A DNA stretch of 64,000 nt. Origin: BRH-c25 sp012519325 (lineage in GTDB: Bacteria > Bacillota > Clostridia > Lutisporales > Lutisporaceae). The notes beneath the pieces are model-generated. The model saw only the letters and a program-made list of their open reading frames with translations, was not told where the DNA came from and ran no database searches. Position 1 is the stretch's first letter. The number at the start of each line of letters is the position of its first letter. The translations under genes and the position numbers were made by a program. The stretch is from contig JBMNHZ010000007.1 of NCBI GenBank assembly GCA_050950645.1, positions 1 to 64,000 of the forward strand, given 5' to 3'. Positions 9,563 through 19,148 of the stretch are shown here, piece after piece.

Positions 9563-12524
9563 ATGGAACTTATCCTACAACGAGGATTACCACACCAACA
9601 AAGAGCTGTAGATGCAATAAGTGCTGCTTTGAATGGGGTACAGATAACTTCTCCTGTACAATTTTATGAAAATCCAAGCATTTCTCTTTCTGACCCTAAA
9701 CTAGCTGCAAATATTAGAGAAATTCAAAAAAATATACCTGCAGAATATCGAAGCAGTATGCCTATTGGTGACTGCTTGAATATTGATATTAAAATGGAAA
9801 CTGGTACAGGAAAGACTTACGTTTATACTCATACTATATATGAGCTTCATAAACGTTACGGACTTAATAAGTTTATTATCGCTGTACCTTCACTTGCGAT
9901 TAAAGCAGGAACCGCACAGTTTTTTGCGTGATGAATATGTAAAGCGACATTTTTCCGATGTTTGTGGTTATGGTACAGAAATTGAGGTTGGAGTACTAGA
10001 AGCGCCAAAAAACAAGAAAAAGGGGCGCTCCTATTTCCCGAGTGTTGTGAGCGACTTTGTAAAAGGTTCTTGCCAGAACACGAAGAAGATTTATGTATTA
10101 TTAGTTAATATGCAACTACTTGTTGTCCGATCAAATGGTATGCTTAGCCGTGACGACTATGATTATGGAGTAGAAGGTTTTTATAGACCACTTGATGCTA
10201 TTCGTGCAACAAACCCTGTTGTTATTATTGATGAGCCACATAGATTTTCTCGTGACCAGAAGGCATTTAAGGTTATCGTTGATGAAATAAAACCACAGTG
10301 TATTATACGCTTTGGTGCTACCTTCCCTGAAACTACAAGTGGACGTGGAAAAAACAAAATAACCGTAAAAGACTACCAAAACCTGCTCTATGATTTAAAT
10401 GCCTGTGAATCTTTTAATCAAAATTTGATAAAGGGAGTAACGAAGGAGCATTTTGAACCGGTATCCAAGCGTGAAGAAAAGGTGAAAATCACTTCCATCA
10501 CAAGCAAGGATTCTGTTACCTTTCAGTATAAAAAGCGTGATGAATCGACTAAAACATTTACTCTTAAAACTGGAGATTCACTATCTATCATTAATGAAGC
10601 TTTCGAGGGAATTACGGTTCATGCTATTGGCAAATCAACAGTTGAGTTTTCTAATGGTATTCAAAAGTCAACTGGTGAGGAATTGGATGTGGATATCTAT
10701 ATGACCTCTTATCAAGAGCAGATGATGCGTCTTGCCCTTGAGCGTCATTTTGAAACAGAAAAAATAAACTTCTGTGGTCGCAATTTCAAGATCAAGACAT
10801 TGGCATTATTTTTTATCGATGATATATCATCATATCGACCAAACGAGGAAGGTAAAACCCCTTATCTATTACAAGCTTTTGAGAGATTGCTTAAGGAACG
10901 GATAGAATCGGTGCTATCTACCCTCAGTGAGCATGATACTGAATATCGGGCATATCTGGAAGCAAGTCTTGCAGATATTTCTGCTTGCCATGCAGGCTAT
11001 TTTTCACAGGACAATAGCGATTCGGATGAAGATATAGCAAAAGAAGTAGAAACTATCCTTCATGGAAAAAAACACCTTCTCTCTTTCAAGAATAAAGACG
11101 GTAGCTATAACACTTTACGTTTTCTATTTTCAAAATGGACACTTAAAGAGGGCTGGGATAACCCTAATGTATTTACGATAGCTAAACTTCGTTCTAGTGG
11201 AAGTGAAAACAGTAAACTGCAAGAGGTTGGACGAGGTTTACGACTGCCTGTAGATGAGAATGGTAATCGAATCTCCAATGAAGAATTCCAGCTTAATTAT
11301 ATTGTCGACTTCACAGAGGCAGACTTTGCTAAACGATTAATAGACCAAATAAACGGAGAAATTCCACAAGCTTCTTCTATTAGCGAAGAAAGATTGGAAC
11401 AAGTGGCCAAGAAGCTTGGCATGACTTCAGATGAACTTTTTGATGCACTATATGATAAACATTACATAGACAGGCGATTAAATATAAAACCCGATACAAG
11501 GGACGCTTTCTTTGCAGAATACCCGGACTTTGCTACAGGATTGTCTTCAGGTAAGGTAAAAGACCGAAATGTAGCAAAACCAAGACCTGTAAAAATCCGC
11601 AAAGCTGTTTACAGTGAAATACGCGAATTATGGGAAGCAATCAATCAACGATACCTACTTTTCTATGATGATGATCTGGATGCTGATATGGCTAAAGTTG
11701 TTTTATCTTTGCTGGAAAAACCCGGTGTTTTTACAGACGTTGTCATGACTAGCTCCAGAGATATCGTTAAGAGCGATGGCTCACAGATGATGATTGTTTC
11801 AGATACAGGTGCCCAATATATAGTATCCAAACCTATTCCCTACAATGAATTTCTTAAGAGGATCACAAATGCTACAAACATTCCAATTAAAGTATTGCAT
11901 GAGGCATTGTGTGAGTATGTTAAGAGGAATGGAACTATAAATCCAGAACGTATTAATGAAAATTCTGTCAGCATGTTTATCCAACAATTTCATGACTGGA
12001 GAAGCAATAATTTGCAAGGTCGATTCCATTATGCAAAAAGCAATACGCCTGTTGGTGCAACAGCACTCACCTATTCAGACGGTTCTCCACGTGAAGATAT
12101 TGCACAGGGACGTATTGGCACAAAGATAGTTCCGGGAACTCCAAGTGAGAAGTATTTATATGATGCTTTCGCTTATGACTCACCGTTGGAACAAAAAAAT
12201 ATTATGTCGGACATCGAAGAAGTCATTGTATATGGAAAAATTCCACGTAGCAGCATTGCCATACCAACTATTACCGGTGGAATGTACAGTCCAGACTTCA
12301 TGTATGTTGTAAGAAAGGCTTCCGGTGAGAAAGAGCTTAACATTGTAGTCGAAACAAAAGACGTAGAAAATAAATCCGACTTACGTGGTACAGAAAAAGC
12401 AAAAATTGATTGTGCTCGTGTTTTCTTTGATATGCTCTCGAAAGATGGATACACTGTTTATTTCCGTGATCAGTTAAACAACAAACAGATGGCTCAGATT
12501 ATTAAGGAAGTATTGGCAGAGTAA
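9563..12524 (+). pseudogene. res: Type III restriction enzyme helicase-nuclease (Res), one frameshift
   Basis: The best start is the ATG at 9563 after GGAGGGTATGTT. The superfamily-2 helicase has Walker A METGTGKTYVY, motif II IIDEPHRF and motif VI LQEVGRGLRLP. Near the C-terminus YSPDFMYV followed by VETKD fits the PD-(D/E)XK nuclease of type III Res subunits. The early part (to a stop at 9931) and the rest lie in different frames. Removing one T from the T6 run at 9920-9925 joins them into an intact protein of about 987 residues (AQFLRDEYVKRHF across the join). No other lesion is visible. The frameshift may be a sequencing error, a fresh mutation or an on/off switch. Confidence 0.88.
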
Positions 12525-12546
12525 TTTAATTTAGGGGGGTGAAAGA

Positions 12547-14166
12547 TTGAGGTTAGAAGCATTTTTAATTAAACATTATCGGTCGATAGAAAAAGTGGCT
12601 CTTAAACTTCCTCAAAATAAGCCACTTGTCCTATTTGGACCGAATAACGCAGGAAAATCTAATATATTATCAGCTATAAATAGATTACTTGGTGAAAGGT
12701 ATCCAACAAATATTGAGATGTTGGAAAGTGATTACTTTAAACGTAATCAAAGTGAATATCCTACCGCACAGATAACTGCTAAATTTTCTGAGCCTTTACA
12801 TTATGATAGTAGAGGGAATGGACATGATGTGATAACTATAAGTTATAATTATAATGGACAGGCTAATAATAATCTTTTTCACGATGTTAATGGAAATAGG
12901 TTATATATAAAAAATGAAGAGCGTTCCGCTTGTCAATCTTACTTGATTGATGCTGAAAGAAATATCCAGAGTGCTTTTAATTATAGTAGTAGCTACTCTC
13001 TGTTAAGCAAGTTTTCAAAGAAGATACATGAAGCCTTAAGTACAGAGCATAAAGATGAATTATCACAAGCCTTTAATCAAATTACAGCATCCTTTGAACA
13101 GACTGATGAATTCTCTGGTTTTTTTAATCGATTTTCTGAAGCTCTAAAGGGAGCGGTAAAAGGGTTTGTTCATTCATTGGCTGTGGATTTTTCAGCCTAT
13201 GATCCAAACAATTATGCAAAGTCACTTCGGATCTATGCAAAAGAGGGAGATAATATTCGTGGATTTGAAGAATTCGGCACTGGTGAACAGCAAGTCTTAT
13301 TAATGGCTTTTGTTAAAGCATATATGGAAGTATTCACTGGTGAAAACTTTGTGTTGATTATTGAAGAACCAGAAGCCCATCTTCATCCCTTAGCTCAAAG
13401 ATGGTTAAAGGAATATGTTGTGGATATGTGTTCATGTGGTATTCAAGTAATCATTTCAACACATTCCGCAGAATTCATAGATGCAGAATACTTAGACGGA
13501 CTTGTTCGAGTACATAAAGAGGGTGGAGTTACTAAAGCAATACAACTATCCGCTCAGCAACTTTGCGATTTTTGTATAGGGTCAGGTGTTCCAGAGAATT
13601 GTGTGTCACCAGAAAATATAGTTGATTTTTACTCGACAAAACTATTTTCAGACCAGTTAAAAGGAATGTTTGCCGAAACAATCATTTTAGTGGAGGGAGC
13701 TACTGAATATTTTGCTCTGCCAGTGTATTTGAAACGTAGTGGGTATTCTTTAGCTGAACATGGAACCGAAATTGTTAATTGTCGCGGTAAGGATGCAATC
13801 CCCTTGTACTGGAGGTTATTTAAAGCATACGGTTATAATTGTTATGCTATATTTGATTGTGACAGGAATGCATCAAAGACTAGGGATGTGTTTAATGGCA
13901 TCTTTTGCGAAGAAGAATGGGATACAGAAACTGAAAATTGTATTGTTAGAGCCGATTATGCATACTTCGGTAAAGACTTTGAATCCTATTTGCGTACAGC
14001 AATAGAGGATTATACTTCAATGGAACAAACTATTTCTGAAAAATATCATATTTCTTCAAAGCCAGGAAAAGCTAAAGCTATTGCACAACATATAGAGGAA
14101 ATTCCTCATTTTATTAAGGATATTGCAGATAAACTATTAATTATAGAACTATTGGGACAAAATTAG
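12547..14166 (+). CDS. OLD-family ATP-dependent nuclease (ATPase plus TOPRIM)
   Basis: 539 residues with a TTG start after GGGGGGTGAAAGA. The ATPase half is ABC/SMC-like: Walker A GPNNAGKS (31-38), a signature-like GTGEQQVLLMAF, Walker B VLIIEEPEAHLHP and the switch histidine in ISTHSAEF. The C-terminal TOPRIM half has the acidic glutamate in ILVEGATEY and the D-x-D pair in AIFDCDRNA. This layout matches the P2 OLD protein and GajA of Gabija, which are phage-defence nucleases. No UvrD/GajB-like helicase follows. Its partner here is the type III system 22 bases upstream, probably on the same transcript, and a terminator follows directly. Confidence 0.88.
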   Translation: MRLEAFLIKHYRSIEKVALKLPQNKPLVLFGPNNAGKSNILSAINRLLGERYPTNIEMLESDYFKRNQSEYPTAQITAKFSEPLHYDSRGNGHDVITISYNYNGQANNNLFHDVNGNRLYIKNEERSACQSYLIDAERNIQSAFNYSSSYSLLSKFSKKIHEALSTEHKDELSQAFNQITASFEQTDEFSGFFNRFSEALKGAVKGFVHSLAVDFSAYDPNNYAKSLRIYAKEGDNIRGFEEFGTGEQQVLLMAFVKAYMEVFTGENFVLIIEEPEAHLHPLAQRWLKEYVVDMCSCGIQVIISTHSAEFIDAEYLDGLVRVHKEGGVTKAIQLSAQQLCDFCIGSGVPENCVSPENIVDFYSTKLFSDQLKGMFAETIILVEGATEYFALPVYLKRSGYSLAEHGTEIVNCRGKDAIPLYWRLFKAYGYNCYAIFDCDRNASKTRDVFNGIFCEEEWDTETENCIVRADYAYFGKDFESYLRTAIEDYTSMEQTISEKYHISSKPGKAKAIAQHIEEIPHFIKDIADKLLIIELLGQN

Positions 14167-14180
14167 CTGAATGTTAAAAA

Positions 14181-14220
14181 GACCACACAGGAGTATAAAA
14201 ACTCTTATGTGGTCTTTTTT
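14181..14220 (+). terminator. Terminator of the defence cassette
   Basis: Stem GACCACA/TGTGGTC with further pairing inside, followed by TTTTTT, 14 bases after the OLD stop codon. It closes the + strand cassette facing the clpX end. Confidence 0.85.
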
Positions 14221-14300
14221 GCCCCGCTTGAAGCTGTTCAGTTAAGTTTTTCTTCAATCCCTAAGTGAACGCTTCTTTATGTCTCCCTTTTTTTTAATAT

Positions 14301-15596
14301 TTATGCCGTACCTCTCCGTGCCTTCTGGCCCTTCCTGGACTGTTTTTTCACGGCTTTCTTCGTTCCGGGCTCAAGGTATATTATATCAGGTTCTTTATTG
14401 TCCAATATAGTTTCTTTTCTTACTATACATTTGTCTATATCATCTCTGGATGGAATTTCAAACATTACATTGAGCATATTCTCCTCGAATATTGCCCTCA
14501 AGCCCCTTGCACCCGTCTTTCTGTCCAAAGCTTTCTGTGCAATTTCTTCAATCGCCTCATCTTCGAATTCAAGCTCCACATTATCAAGCTCAAAAAGTTT
14601 CTGATACTGTTTGACCAGAGCATTCTTCGGCTCAGTAAGTATCCTTACCAATGCATTTTTATCCAGAGGGTTTAGCGTCACTATTATCGGAATCCTTCCT
14701 ACAAACTCAGGTATTAGGCCAAATTTCAACAAATCCTCGGGCATAATCTTTTTCAGTATCTCCCCAATATCCTGATGATCTCTGGACTGTATATCAGCAA
14801 CAAAGCCCATTGATTTTTTGCCTATTCTGTTCATTATTATCTTCTCAAGGCCGTCAAAAGCTCCGCCGCATATAAACAATATATTTGTAGTATCAATCTG
14901 TATAAACTCCTGATGAGGATGCTTCCTCCCTCCCTGAGGAGGAACACTTGCCACGGTACCTTCAAGAATCTTGAGAAGAGCCTGCTGCACTCCTTCACCG
15001 GATACATCTCTTGTTATTGAAGGATTCTCAGATTTTCTTGCAATCTTATCAATCTCATCAATATATACTATCCCTCTCTGTGCTCTTTCAATGTCATAGT
15101 CCGCATTCTGAATCAACTTCAGAAGTATGTTTTCAACATCTTCTCCCACATAACCCGCTTCAGTAAGTGAGGTAGCATCTGCTATGGCAAAAGGTACATT
15201 AAGCATCTTCGCTAAAGTCTGAGCCAACAATGTCTTTCCGGAACCTGTAGGGCCTATTAATGCAATATTGCTCTTCTGAAGCTCCACATCATCTACCTTA
15301 TAGTCGGAGTTTATTCTCTTATAGTGGTTGTAAACAGCAACTGCCAAAGCTTTCTTGGCTTCTTCCTGGCCTATAACATATTGATCAAGAAACTCTTTAA
15401 TCTGTATAGGTTTTGGAATGTCCTGCAGCTCCGTATCCAATTCTTCATAGAATTCCTCATCTATTATTTCCTGGCAAAGCTCAATGCATTCGTCGCAGAT
15501 ATACACACCAGGCCCGGCTATCAGTCTTCTGACCTGCTCTTGGTTTTTCCCGCAGAAAGAACATTTCAGCTGCTTCTTATCATCAAATTTAGCCAT
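14301..15596 (-). CDS. clpX: ClpX, ATP-binding subunit of the Clp protease
   Basis: AAA+ unfoldase that recognises tagged proteins and feeds them to ClpP in the cytoplasm. An N-terminal C4 zinc finger (CSFCGKNQ ... CDECIELC) binds adaptors. Walker A GPTGSGKT, Walker B YIDEIDKIA and sensor-2 GARGLR are present. 431 residues is the normal length and the protein looks intact. A GAGGTG site precedes the ATG. It lies 14 bases after clpP and forms one transcript with tig and clpP. The partner gene lonB now lies about 14 kb away because of the island. Confidence 0.98.
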   Translation of the reverse strand: MAKFDDKKQLKCSFCGKNQEQVRRLIAGPGVYICDECIELCQEIIDEEFYEELDTELQDIPKPIQIKEFLDQYVIGQEEAKKALAVAVYNHYKRINSDYKVDDVELQKSNIALIGPTGSGKTLLAQTLAKMLNVPFAIADATSLTEAGYVGEDVENILLKLIQNADYDIERAQRGIVYIDEIDKIARKSENPSITRDVSGEGVQQALLKILEGTVASVPPQGGRKHPHQEFIQIDTTNILFICGGAFDGLEKIIMNRIGKKSMGFVADIQSRDHQDIGEILKKIMPEDLLKFGLIPEFVGRIPIIVTLNPLDKNALVRILTEPKNALVKQYQKLFELDNVELEFEDEAIEEIAQKALDRKTGARGLRAIFEENMLNVMFEIPSRDDIDKCIVRKETILDNKEPDIIYLEPGTKKAVKKQSRKGQKARRGTA

Positions 15597-15610
15597 GGTT
15601 TCACCTCACT

Positions 15611-16195
15611 TTACCTTCTCTTGACAAGAATTTGATCAATGATTCCGTACTCCTTTGCTTCCTCCGCTGTCATAAAATAATCTCTCTCAACATCCCTTTC
15701 TATTTTGTCTATTGGCTGCCCTGTGTTTTCACTGAGAACCTCATTTAATCTTTTACGGTTCCTGATGAGCCTTTCAGCATATATTCCTACATCCGTAGCC
15801 TTGCCCTGCGCTCCGCCGGATGGCTGGTGAATCATAATTTCGCTGTTAGGCAGGCAGAATCTCTTTCCCTTTGTCCCGGCTGCCAGTAGGAATGCACCCA
15901 TGCTTGCAGCCATACCGATACAAATAGTTGAAACATCGGGCTTTATATACTTCATGGTATCATATATGGCAAGACCTGCTGTTATTGATCCTCCGGGACT
16001 GTTTATATAAAAATTAATATCCTTATCCGGGTCATCAGCCTCCAAGAATAAAAGCTGTGCCACCACAAGGCTTGATGTAACATCATTTACTTCATCCCCC
16101 AGGAAGACTATCCTGTCCTTCAGAAGCCTTGAATATATGTCATAAGAACGTTCTCCCCTGTTTGTCTGCTCTACAACAATAGGTACCAGACTCAT
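15611..16195 (-). CDS. clpP: ClpP, proteolytic subunit of the Clp protease
   Basis: Serine peptidase of family S14 that forms the 14-subunit chamber with ClpX. The catalytic serine lies in GMAASMGAFLLAAG and the histidine in MIHQPSGGAQG; the aspartate is in the RDYFMTAEEAKEYG region. 194 residues is typical. AAAGGAAGG stands upstream of the ATG. It is the middle gene of tig-clpP-clpX, with 26 bases to tig and 14 to clpX. Confidence 0.98.
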   Translation of the reverse strand: MSLVPIVVEQTNRGERSYDIYSRLLKDRIVFLGDEVNDVTSSLVVAQLLFLEADDPDKDINFYINSPGGSITAGLAIYDTMKYIKPDVSTICIGMAASMGAFLLAAGTKGKRFCLPNSEIMIHQPSGGAQGKATDVGIYAERLIRNRKRLNEVLSENTGQPIDKIERDVERDYFMTAEEAKEYGIIDQILVKRR

Positions 16196-16221
16196 AGTAT
16201 CCTTCCTTTCAATAAAAGCTA

Positions 16222-17508
16222 TTATTTTGCCACGCTGTTCTCAACCAAGAAGTCAATTGCTTTCTGTATGATTATCCCATCCTTTATATAAGATATTTCG
16301 TCTTCATTAAGAGTTTTCTTGAATTTTTCCAGATCCTGCTTATAATACTTTGCCGTTTTTTCAATTTCTGCATCCAAATCTTCTTCAGTAGCGGCAACTC
16401 CCTCCACTTCCGCCACTTTTTCAAGAACAAGCTGGCTCTTTACTCTATTTTTTGCCGTATCTTTATATGATTCTTTAAGCTTATCCAGTTCCATATTCAT
16501 ATATTTAAGGTATGCTTCAAGATTCAAACCCTGATATCGCAGTTGATAATCAAAATCTCTCAGCATAATATTCACTTGCGTGTCTATCATTACCTCCGGA
16601 ATATCAACAGTCGCATTTTCAACAACCTTATTGATTACTTCATCTTCATATTGCTGCTTTTCCAGCCTTTTGTACTGCTCCTCCTTATTTTTTCTAATAT
16701 CTGCTTTCAGTTCATCCAGAGTATCAAATTCACTAACATCCTTGGCAAATTCATCATCAAGATCAACCAACTGCTTTTCTTTTATTTCCTTGACCGTAAC
16801 CTTGAATAAAGCAGGCTTCCCTGCCAGCTCTTTATTATTATATTCCTCGGGGAATTGGACATTGACATCTATTTCTTTGCCTCGTTCCGCACCTACCAGC
16901 TGATCTTCAAAACCCGGTATGAATTGTCCGGAACCTATTTCAAGGCTAAAATTCTCTGAAGTACCGCCTTCAAACTGTTTATCGTCAACAAAGCCTTTAA
17001 AGTCAATAATTGCAATGTCCCCATTCTTTACAGGCCTATCACTTACTTCCACAAGTCTTGCATTTTTTTCTCTTATTATCTCAATTTCTTTATCCACTTC
17101 TTCATCAGTTACATTATACTCTTTTTTTTCTGCTTCTATTCCTTTGTACTGCCCTAATGTCACTTCAGGCTTCACCGTAACGGCAGCCTTAAAAATCAAG
17201 CCTTTGCCGCTTTCGATTTCAACTATGTCTATATTAGGCCTGTCAACAGGCTGCAGATTATGTTCCTTTACAGCTTCATCATATGCATCAGGGCATATGA
17301 TATTTATGGCATCTTCAAAAAATACCGCTTCTCCATAATGTCTCTCGATTATTTTCCTTGGTGCTTTTCCTTTTCTGAATCCGGCTATATTGAATTTCTT
17401 GACATTCTTCAGGTATGATTTCATTATCCCTTCCTCAAGCTTTTCTGCCGATACTGATATCTCCAGTGTCGCAATATTGTTTTCAACCTTTTCCAATTTT
17501 GAGCTCAT
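16222..17508 (-). CDS. tig: Trigger factor, ribosome-associated chaperone
   Basis: Folding helper that binds the ribosome exit tunnel. The N-terminal ribosome-binding domain has the signature GFRKGKAPRKIIERHYG. The FKBP-like peptidyl-prolyl isomerase domain follows (NGDIAIIDFKGFVDDKQF, EIGSGQFIPGFEDQLVGAERG), then the long helical C-terminal domain. 428 residues is normal. The start ATG follows AAGGAGGAAATAC. It is the first gene of the tig-clpP-clpX transcript, with a promoter candidate at 17616-17642. Confidence 0.97.
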   Translation of the reverse strand: MSSKLEKVENNIATLEISVSAEKLEEGIMKSYLKNVKKFNIAGFRKGKAPRKIIERHYGEAVFFEDAINIICPDAYDEAVKEHNLQPVDRPNIDIVEIESGKGLIFKAAVTVKPEVTLGQYKGIEAEKKEYNVTDEEVDKEIEIIREKNARLVEVSDRPVKNGDIAIIDFKGFVDDKQFEGGTSENFSLEIGSGQFIPGFEDQLVGAERGKEIDVNVQFPEEYNNKELAGKPALFKVTVKEIKEKQLVDLDDEFAKDVSEFDTLDELKADIRKNKEEQYKRLEKQQYEDEVINKVVENATVDIPEVMIDTQVNIMLRDFDYQLRYQGLNLEAYLKYMNMELDKLKESYKDTAKNRVKSQLVLEKVAEVEGVAATEEDLDAEIEKTAKYYKQDLEKFKKTLNEDEISYIKDGIIIQKAIDFLVENSVAK

Positions 17509-17615
17509 GTATTTCCTCCTTAATTTATGTTATGCAGAATCATATTCCATGATTTCATAGACCTTATGATTATTTCCCTATGTCATTCAAACAATAATTG
17601 TCCCTTAATCCTTAT

Positions 17616-17642
17616 ATTATAACATACTTTTACCTATATCAA
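17616..17642 (-). promoter_or_regulatory. Promoter candidate for tig-clpP-clpX
   Basis: On the - strand TTGATA is followed after 15 bases by TATAAT; a TAATAT two bases later would give 17-base spacing. It lies about 110 bases upstream of the tig start. There is no CtsR box nearby. Confidence 0.5.
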
Positions 17643-17661
17643 CTTTTTTTGAATTTTTCTT

Positions 17662-18579
17662 TTACTCTACTGCTGATTCCAGTATACAAAGGGTCCTGCT
17701 GCAAGTATCAATTGACACCTCTCCACCTATGGGAACTGTGAAGTTAGGTTTACAATGCCCTATTTTAAAGCCTTTCAGAACAGGCTTGCCCAGGCCTTTG
17801 AAAACATCTTCAAAAACCTCTTCAAGGCTTAGACTCTTCGCAGGTTCCTCCGGCTCTGAGTTGCCCCAGTCACCCAGCACAATTCCTGCCGCGCTTTCGA
17901 ATTTGCCGGCCAGTTTGAGCTGTGTCAGCATCCTGTCCACACTGTAAGGTTCCTCAAACACATCCTCCAGCAGCAATATTTTATTTCTGGTATCCACTTC
18001 GTAAGGTGTACCCAGGGAAGCCGCAACTATGGAAAGATTTCCTCCCACCAGTATTCCCGAGGCTTTTCCTTCTTCTACAACCTCAGGAGTTACAGGGTTA
18101 GGCAGTTCTCCTACCGGGTCGGTGCTTTCCAGAATATTTTTCATGGCTCTTTTAGTACGCTTTTCCAATCCACCTGCAAAATCCCCTCCCATAGGGCCGT
18201 GAAAGGTTATAAGCCCGCATCTCTGATAAATTGCATTCAATAAAGCCGTAATATCACTATACCCCATGAATATTTTGGGGTTATTGCGGATACCTTCAAA
18301 GTCCACCAAATCCAATATGCGCTGTGATCCGTAGCCTCCCCTCAAGCAAAATACAGCCCTTACCTCATCATCCGCAAACATATTATTAATGTCGGAGGCC
18401 CTTAATTCATCATCGCCTGCCAAGTACCCCCTGCTGCTGTATACCGATTCGCCTGCCTTTACATTATATCCCATATTGGCTAAATATTTGATTGCTCTTT
18501 CTACCTTTGAGGAATCCGATGGACTTGCAGGAGCTACTATGCCTACTGTATTCCCGGTCTTCAGTCTTTTTGCCTTCAT
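17662..18579 (-). CDS. LD-carboxypeptidase-like peptidase, family S66
   Basis: 305 residues, a typical S66 (LdcA/MccF) length. The nucleophile serine sits at 108 in FMGYSDITALL. The acidic residue lies in LLLEDVFEEPYSVDR and the histidine near the C-terminus in GFKIGHCKPNFTVPIGG. S66 enzymes cleave L,D-peptide bonds in peptidoglycan tetrapeptides or detoxify peptide-nucleotides such as microcin C. The sequence alone does not decide which. No signal peptide is seen, so it is probably cytoplasmic and involved in muropeptide recycling. GAGGTG precedes the ATG. Confidence 0.9.
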   Translation of the reverse strand: MKAKRLKTGNTVGIVAPASPSDSSKVERAIKYLANMGYNVKAGESVYSSRGYLAGDDELRASDINNMFADDEVRAVFCLRGGYGSQRILDLVDFEGIRNNPKIFMGYSDITALLNAIYQRCGLITFHGPMGGDFAGGLEKRTKRAMKNILESTDPVGELPNPVTPEVVEEGKASGILVGGNLSIVAASLGTPYEVDTRNKILLLEDVFEEPYSVDRMLTQLKLAGKFESAAGIVLGDWGNSEPEEPAKSLSLEEVFEDVFKGLGKPVLKGFKIGHCKPNFTVPIGGEVSIDTCSRTLCILESAVE

Positions 18580-18609
18580 ATATACACCTCATTTATATTG
18601 TGATATAAC

Positions 18610-19053
18610 TTAATCCAATAACTGCTTCTTCCGGAAATCTATAAATCTTGTACCCTTATATGTCAGCATTCCCTCATCACCTTCCTCATGCATTCCGGAA
18701 AACCCGCTGCTTACAAAGAACTCCAGCCGGTTTCCCTTTTCAGTCTCAAAGGTCGCATAATAGCTTGTATGGGCATCCGTATCTCCATCTCCATCCATGG
18801 CATGCTTTCTTTTGGCTACAAGCCTTGCCGGTATGGTTTCTTCCGGAGTACTGCTATTTTTGAAGTATTGTACCAGCACTTTTACAAAAGATGTTACAAA
18901 GACCATGACCACTATGGTGAAAATAATAAACATGAAAAATGGAACAACAGAATACAAAAAATCGTTAAATGAATTTATAAATCCCACAAATACTACCTCC
19001 CGAGACTTTCTCCCACTGATGATGCTATCTAAATCAAAAATGCTATCTTTCAT
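18610..19053 (-). CDS. DUF2500-like membrane protein
   Basis: 147 residues with one long hydrophobic segment (about residues 33-59, VVPFFMFIIFTIVVMVFVTS) and a soluble C-terminal domain. The pattern ARLVAKRKHAM, SYYATFETEKGNRLEFFVS, GDEGMLTYKGTRFIDF is that of DUF2500, whose function is unknown. It ends 30 bases before the S66 peptidase start and could be co-transcribed with it. Confidence 0.75.
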   Translation of the reverse strand: MKDSIFDLDSIISGRKSREVVFVGFINSFNDFLYSVVPFFMFIIFTIVVMVFVTSFVKVLVQYFKNSSTPEETIPARLVAKRKHAMDGDGDTDAHTSYYATFETEKGNRLEFFVSSGFSGMHEEGDEGMLTYKGTRFIDFRKKQLLD

Positions 19054-19148
19054 CTATTATATTATAACAAAAATGCATCTGCCGATGCATTATATTACCA
19101 GAAATAATGACGTTCCGCATTGCTGCGGAACGCTGAATCTGTTTACTG

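Larger units (their letters stand above)
1271..14220. mobile_element. Genomic island between clpX and lonB (decayed integrative element plus defence cassette)
   Basis: tig, clpP, clpX and lonB normally form one block. Here about 13 kb separates clpX from lonB. The inserted DNA carries a large serine recombinase, a TnpW-like small gene, an HK97-fold capsid gene and a P4-type primase-helicase on the - strand, then XRE, Mod, Res and OLD genes on the + strand. A recombinase at one end and a defence cassette at the other is typical of integrative elements. I could not identify attachment-site repeats at either boundary, so the ends given are only the outermost island genes. Confidence 0.6.

Noticed and set aside
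9920..9931. Programmed ribosomal frameshift in res
   Set aside because: A +1 shift would be needed at TTT-TTT-GCG-TGA. The P-site codon would repair poorly with TTG and no stimulator is visible; an indel is simpler.
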